Positions 58,456 through 64,000 of a stretch of DNA of 64,000 bases are shown here, piece by piece; positions within the stretch are counted from its first letter, which is position 1, and each line of letters opens with the position of its first letter. The notes under the pieces were generated by a model, which was not told the origin of the DNA, searched no databases, and was given only the letters and a program-made list of their open reading frames with translations. Origin of the DNA: Tubulanus polymorphus. Lineage: Eukaryota > Nemertea > Palaeonemertea > Tubulaniformes > Tubulanidae. The position numbers and the translations under genes were made by a program. Location: the NCBI RefSeq assembly GCF_964204645.1, contig NC_134028.1, positions 1,736,001-1,800,000 on the forward strand, in the 5' to 3' direction.

Positions 58456-59630
58456 GTAAAGAGAAGATAAACAAAGAACAAGAACAGTCTTGAGTTGAAA
58501 TACTCCCCAAATTAGATAATAAATTTGTTAACCACGTATGTTTCAAAATCTGTATTTCTGATTCTATTAAAACTCAAAATGGGCCCTCAAAATTAACTCT
58601 TTTCATATTACATTTTAAACCAAAAATGTCTTGATTCTGGATACGAACCTCCGATTTGACAGGACTTTGTTTACATGTAGCTAGGAAGCTTCATTTCCGG
58701 GTTAGTGTTTCATATTGCCGCTGTGGCAGCACCTTCTGGGCCAAGTTTATTTGTGCTGTTATGGGTTTAAGGAGGCACTCTTACGAAACTGAAACTTCAA
58801 AAGTCGATTCAAGTTTCAGGTTTACGGAACACAGATTAGTGAATCCTATTTGGTAAACAGGTTGTGCTGAATTGGTCAGGCGACCAGTCTAGCGCAGAAT
58901 TGGACAGGCAACCAGTCCAGTGGCGGCGCGGGAATCCCAATCGGAGGTACACTGACGCAATATCAAAATGGCGTGCTTTACCATAACACGAAAAGCAAAA
59001 ACCTCACCTAATTACTAACATTGTCACCCTCCTTTCCCACCACTCAAATCAGTATTTCAATATTTGGTAAGTGTTCGTAACATTGGTATAATTGGCGCAA
59101 AATATTCCATCTCAGATATTGTGGGTAATCATTATTTCAGAGGCACATCCTACACAGGGAACGGTGCACATGGTGGCGCTCAGTCGAGCATATCGTCAGC
59201 CATTACTTACATCCTGATATTTCTAGACCACGATGGGCTTCAATCTCCTCTCGCTGTGTTGTAATGAATTTGTTGTTAAATGATTCCATCCACTGATTAC
59301 ATCGAACAATGTGTGAACAGTGTAAGTTTATTTCATTGTTTAAATAAATGTTCTCTTCATCGGTTTCTGAAACAAGATTAAGATAATAATCTGTTCTTCA
59401 TGTTTCTTCATTTAATACTTTCTTGTTTATATTTCATGTTCAACTCTAGATGCAAAACCTCAACTGTGGATAGAAAAACCCTGTGAATCATTTAACTGCA
59501 GATTGGAGCGAACAATTTAATTTGTAAGTTTGAATTTTAAATTTCTGCAGTTATTTCTAAGAAGGAAAGAAAACAATCTTAGATTTGTCTATTATAGGTA
59601 TCACTTCAACGTGTTCAACGGGAATTTTGA
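58456..59630 (+). ncRNA. Possible spliced noncoding transcript (58900-59340)
   Basis: A GC-rich patch (GTGGCGGCGCGGG near 58919) precedes a short ATG frame of 16 codons (58970). A strong donor (GTAAGTG at 59067) and an acceptor (TTATTTCAG ending 59140) could join a second exon that runs to AATAAA near 59344. Frames after the acceptor do not resemble a known protein. This could be a noncoding RNA, a small-peptide gene or chance. The remainder of the interval holds nothing I recognise. Confidence 0.2.
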
Positions 59631-59631
59631 T

Positions 59632-59905
59632 TCAGCACAGGAAAACAAGAATCACTCTTAGATTCAGCACAGGACATCAAAGAATCAGTGTTTCACAATC
59701 AGACTTTTGGTTTCGCATGGCATGGGACATCAGGAATCACTCTTGGATTCAGCACAGGACAACAAGGAATCAGTGTTCCACAATCAGACTTTCATGGATA
59801 CAGCACGGGACATAAGGAATCACTTGGATTCTGCATAGGACAACAAGAAGGAATCATTGTTTCACTATCAGACTTTTTTGGATTCAGCACATGACATCAG
59901 GAATG
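59632..59905. repeat. Tandem repeat, long unit, three to four copies
   Basis: Units built from GGATTCAGCACAGGACA, AAGGAATCA-TGTTCCACAA and TCAGACTTT, repeated three to four times with substitutions and small length changes. The open frames across it come from the repeat. Confidence 0.8.
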
Positions 59906-60462
59906 ACGATAGATGGAAATTCAAGATAAGTTACATTTATCTTTATTAATCGGTTGTTGACTTGATTTTAAGGGACCAGTTTCATAGTATTTGATATAAA
60001 CCATGTTTTGAAATGAAAACACAGAAACCTGTTGCATTTATTCAATCATTTCAAATTTCTTAATAACGGTGAATATTTGGCTAGGATTAGTTCATGGTTT
60101 GGATTGTTATTTCAGTAAGCGGGTTTAAAAGTTTTCTAAATTGCGATCAACTCAAATGTTATTTCTAATCGATATGAAACTGGTTCCTGATGTCAATAAT
60201 ACAACTGTTATCAATCATGTTCCTTCGTGATAATCAGATCATGTGTTCTCTTAAGAGTTAGAATTTCTGTAGATTAAACTGCTGTACTTATTTCATACTG
60301 ATTGAATAGTTACAGATACATGTAACATTGTGTACAGATACAGAATACAGATCACTACATTACTTCATCCTGTGATTGAACAGTGATTTAATGTTCTCTC
60401 ATCTTCACTAGATTCCCATCGTCTAACTAAAACATCAGAACATTTCAACTCACCTAACTGCA

Positions 60463-60790
60463 GGGTTTGGGGAGGGTGGGTAGGGTTGGGGGGAGGTAAG
60501 GGGTAGAGGGAGGGCGGGAGGGAAGGGGTGCGGGAGGGAAGGGGTGAGGGAGGGCGGGAGGGAAGGGGTGAGGGAGGGCGGGAGGGATGGGGCGAGGGAG
60601 GGCGGGAGGGATGCGGCGAGGGAGGGTGGGAGGGATGGGGCAATGTGGGCGGGAGGGATGGGGCAAGGGAGTTAGGGTGGGATGTAGGGGTGGGGAGAAT
60701 GGGTGGTGGTAGGACTTTGGAGGGAGGGGTATGGGTGTGGGGTTTAGGTAGTGTAGGGTGTAGGGTGTAGGGTCTAGGTTGGGGGTGGTT
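60463..60790. repeat. G-rich minisatellite
   Basis: About 330 bases almost free of C on the plus strand, with units such as GGGAGGGCGGGAGGGATGGG, ending in GTGTAGGGTGTAGGGTGTAG. Many four-run GGG windows could fold as G-quadruplexes. Pro/Ser- or Gly/Arg-rich frames here are artefacts. Confidence 0.92.
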
Positions 60791-62240
60791 TAGTGTCAGG
60801 TACAGATGGTTAAGTCAATAGTCTTGAAGTTCAGGATATTTCAGAAAATGTGTCCCATCTTTTTCTTAATCTAAGAAAGGATTAATCATTATGAAACACA
60901 TCATGCGGCCATACGTGACTGGAACATGTCATGTTTCATGCTGTATAACCACCGGTCAATTGGACTAGTTATATTTTACTGGTTGTTATTTTTATGAGAC
61001 CCGGGTTTGATCCCCGGTGGGTGCAATTTCACAGTCACTTCTCTCAATCGTTATAAGATAATTGCCCCCAGATTTTTGAATTGGGACATTTCAATTTTTA
61101 GGGCCATTATTTAAGGTGTTGAATGATCACAAACAGCTCCTTAGCTCCGATAAAAAAACGGCTTAATGAACATTTCAATGAAACAATAATCATAGTAATA
61201 ATTACTGTTGATATCTGGCGGTTTACTGCTTCTTTTTGAATACATTTCCAGCTGAAAGATGTATTCTATCTTCTTCAGTGCTATTTTAGAAACCGCTGTA
61301 AATACTGGTTCTAGTTAAAAAACTGTAACCTGACGACTTTGTTGACGAGAGTCGCGATGCAGTCACATTCATTGCTGCTTCCTCTTTTTCTGCAGATTCT
61401 TAGACAGAGACCTAAACTCTTAATTTTTTGAAGAAGAGTATAGAACTCATTAGAAACCCATTAGAAAAGTGATATGTTTTGTAATCACTATTTATGGATT
61501 TTCAGACACGCTTCATTTGCGGGAACAGCAGTGGTACAGTTTATCACCATTCATAGATAGATATCCTTAATAATTAGTTAAATCCTATTCGAAAAGATAG
61601 GACACATTTTCTGAAATAAACTTTACAATTTATAGGTGGGACAAAGATTGACACGGAGTGACTATTGTTCTATTATTATATTCACGATATTAGTTCTATT
61701 GATGATAGTATATTTCTACCTGTGACTTATAATTCTATTCTAGACAGGGCTGCGAACTTAACTTATATCAGGAAACCGAATTTAAAAGTTGTAAAAAGTT
61801 TAAAACATGATATTCAACCAGATGTAGTTGTAGTTTTCACAGGCTACCGAGACCTTCCTACTACATTGAGACTTTGACAAAGCGTATTATGCATTGTAGT
61901 AGTTACATATCTAAGATTATTTAACTGTGTTTGAAGTTTTTGAGAATCCTTTAGCACAAATCTTAGTGATTTACTTGTAGGAAACGCGTTCACTTAATTT
62001 CATTAACTCCATTTTAAATCAACGGGATTCCAGCACACACCAGATGGCGCAACAATATACTCAGTGATACATACTGAAAATGAGTTAATTTTCAATGAAC
62101 TTTGAACTGGATTTTGACCGATGGGAAAAGTTGATTAGAAGTTAATTGAAATGTAGAAGTAAATGAAGCGCGGTAACCAAGTAACGTAACCACTAGCAAA
62201 CGTGACGGATCATACCTGTCATACATGGAATCCTCAATTG
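60791..62240. other. Intergenic stretch, no gene recognised
   Basis: A B-box-like GGGTTTGATCCCCGG at 61002-61016 may belong to a SINE fragment. A 70-codon frame at 61665-61877 lacks splice or homology support. Otherwise nothing recognised. Confidence 0.4.
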
Positions 62241-62242
62241 CC

Positions 62243-62360
62243 ACAGGTAGCATGCGGGTACACTTTCGTGTAGGGTACACAGGTAGCATGCGGGTACACT
62301 TTCGTGTAGGGTACACAGGTAGACACCCCTTAAGTAAAATTTTCCGTGAGGAAAATTTTA
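62243..62360. repeat. 36-base tandem duplication followed by a perfect hairpin
   Basis: AGGTAGCATGCGGGTACACT plus TTCGTGTAGGGTACAC is present twice without differences (62243 to about 62317). About 18 bases later TAAAATTTTCC (62335-62345), a GTGA loop and GGAAAATTTTA (62350-62360) form a perfect 11-base stem. Confidence 0.85.
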
Positions 62361-63450
62361 ACGTTATGGATAGATGGCGAATCTGATTTACAATATGGAC
62401 TTGACTGCGATTCAATAAAGATTTATTGCTCCAGCGTACAGAGCGTTTCTGGAATTGAAACCAGCCCGCGATGCTATTAGTCTGTTAGTCCGCCTATGCG
62501 TGAATCTTCAGCACGATAAATCAATTTAATACAGATTTTATTGTTTCAAAGATGGCAGAATCATTAACGCAGAAAACCCGTTATCGCTGACACGGGGGGA
62601 GATATCTAGTGTATTTTGCCATTTTTCACGATCATATCAGTTTATGAAAGTCATTTCATCCTCCACTGTTATTTAAAATTTCATCAGTGCTCGATCAGTT
62701 TGTCAGTTTATTGCTTTTAGACTTCGATCGATGTATTATTTGACAGTAGACTCAAATTAGTGAATTATCACATTCAGTGCTTACGTAATTCTTGACTTCA
62801 TACAAGTGATGAGTGATAAGTCCAATTCCCCTCAAAATATTCAACCCTCAATTTCTCATGTTACGTACGTTTTCTCTTGCTCATACAGATGGACAATTTG
62901 ATGGCTAAAAACTGCTCCACATATAAAAATTCATCTTTAGTGCCACCTATATATAGTTACTGAACTATGGTCATGAACCAAACCAGGGACATAAAACTGA
63001 CTTACCATTAATGAGGGCCATGAGCCAAATTTATTCTCATGTTATCAAACCAAAGCCATGTGCTATATTTCCCCTGCGTGGTCACCAAATCAGAACCATA
63101 GACCAAACTTTAACTCTTTGGTCACCAAAACAGGGCCATGAATGAAAAGTTATTTCTGTTGTCTTCACAACTCTGTATTTGAGAATGAAATGATTTATGT
63201 GGAACTAATGACCTACTTAATGAAAGATTCATCTGTATCAGCGTTGTTGCTGCTGGTGCTGCTGGTGCTGGTGCTGGTGTAACTTACACAACTTTTTGCT
63301 GTTTGTCTCTAAAAGAGTTAACTTGATCCCAGTCGGAACTGATGAGAGTTCTAGTGAGACGACAAATAATGAAAAGCCATATGAAAAGAAAAAAAGTAAA
63401 GCGAACGCGTGAGCTTCTAAGCACAAAATAAAACAGCATGAAATGCTGAT
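62361..63450. other. Intergenic stretch with degenerate repeats
   Basis: Around 62960-63150 words like GGTCACCAAA and GGGCCATGAACCAAA recur in degenerate form. A short CTG/GTG-rich run (TGCTGGTGCTGCTGGTGCTG) lies near 63250-63280. No gene recognised. Confidence 0.4.
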
Positions 63451-63452
63451 AT

Positions 63453-63650
63453 AAAGAGTGGGGTCCGAGAGCAATTCGAAGGTCTAGTGTCCTGCACGCT
63501 TAGAGGGCGGGCAGGGGTCTATTCCTACCTCGACTCAAAAAAAGATGAAATATAAAGAGAAGGGTCCGAGAGCAATTTGAAGGTTTAGTGTCCTGCACGC
63601 TTAGAGGGCGGGCAGGGGCCTATTCCTACCTCGACTCAAGCGCTAAAAGT
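63453..63650. repeat. Tandem duplication with about 100-base unit
   Basis: Two copies of a unit beginning TATAAAGAG--GGGTCCGAGA and containing GTGTCCTGCACGCTTAGAGG, GCGGGCAGGGG and TATTCCTACCTCGACTCAA. The copies differ at about five positions. The GC-rich block is unlike its surroundings. A TATAAA at the head of each copy recalls a promoter or LTR end, but nothing further supports this. Confidence 0.8.
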
Positions 63651-64000
63651 AGAGAAAAGAGTAAAAACGAAAAAATGGCAAATGAAGGAAAATGGCTGGA
63701 GTTCGATTTGTTCCACTGGGTTCGAGTGTTAACTTGAAAAGACAATCAAATTACAGTCAAACGGATCATTTATGACATATATTTTGTAAACATCAGCAGT
63801 TCATCAGAGTGACAACGTTGAATTCTTAAAGCAATATAAAAAAATTTAATTGATTAATTTTGATCTCAGCCATCATTCTTGTCCTTGGTTTGTGTTTGGC
63901 CTTCTCACAACATTTTGTGAGTGTTGAGGTTTGGTTAGGAATAATCTGAATGATTCGATGAAAATTGATAAAGAAATCATCTGTAAAATTCAAGCCATGT

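Noticed and set aside
60365-60770. Pro/Ser-rich and Gly/Arg-rich frames
   Set aside because: Translations of the G-rich minisatellite.
61561-61570. ATATCCTTAA resembling a U12-type AT-AC donor
   Set aside because: No matching branch site or coding exon around it; the same short word can occur by chance.
61665-61877. 70-residue frame ending DVVVVFTGYRDLPTTLRL
   Set aside because: Single short frame in AT-rich DNA without splice signals or recognisable similarity.
63238-63474. Minus-strand frame with His/Gln repeat end
   Set aside because: Ends in a CTG/GTG-type simple repeat, with no coding signature elsewhere.

Overview
This is a piece of animal nuclear genome. Every gene I can read is broken into short exons by GT-AG introns, two of the introns are of the rare U12 class, polyadenylation signals follow the stop codons, and the sequence is AT-rich with microsatellites and short DNA transposons (MITEs). 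The proteins are ordinary animal housekeeping and signalling proteins. The sequences look like a bilaterian invertebrate, probably a marine spiralian (mollusc, annelid, brachiopod or relative), but the phylum cannot be fixed from this window alone. Nothing points to a bacterial operon, a CRISPR array or a recently captured bacterial cluster.

Layout. 232-466 (-): first coding exon of animal fatty acid synthase, the rest lying to the left. 1270-3256: a pair of long inverted repeats around retroelement debris. 3606-4876 (+): GAR1 of the H/ACA snoRNP. 6453-8765 (-): a PH-RhoGAP protein of the ARHGAP22/24/25 group. 10151-20925 (+): Jun N-terminal kinase. 24546-27626 (-): a membrane-anchored alpha/beta hydrolase with a very long acidic insert. 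28753-29492 (+): translocator protein TSPO. 30339-31465 (+): a spliced gene I cannot name. 34011-40661 (-): an SR splicing factor with one RRM and a long RS tail. 42851-55809 (+): 2-oxoglutarate dehydrogenase E1. 55810-64000: no convincing intact gene; broken coding-like segments, tandem repeats and a G-rich minisatellite.

Neighbours. GAR1 and the RhoGAP gene converge. RhoGAP/JNK and hydrolase/TSPO are divergent pairs with about 1.4 kb and 1.1 kb between start codons, so each pair may share promoter DNA. There is no sign of a functional cluster: lipid synthesis (FAS), TCA cycle (OGDH), outer mitochondrial membrane (TSPO), stress kinase (JNK), Rho regulation, snoRNP and splicing genes simply lie side by side.

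Most worth a second look: a previously unlisted exon in the big OGDH intron (45358-45451) that is a diverged, phase-matched copy of the exon at 44381-44483 and probably a mutually exclusive alternative; U12-type introns in GAR1 and JNK; the unnamed 294-residue gene; the roughly 190-residue insert in the hydrolase; a Harbinger-like and several mariner-like MITEs; and strong RNA or DNA hairpins in introns. All exon joins were made by eye from splice signals, frame and protein similarity.
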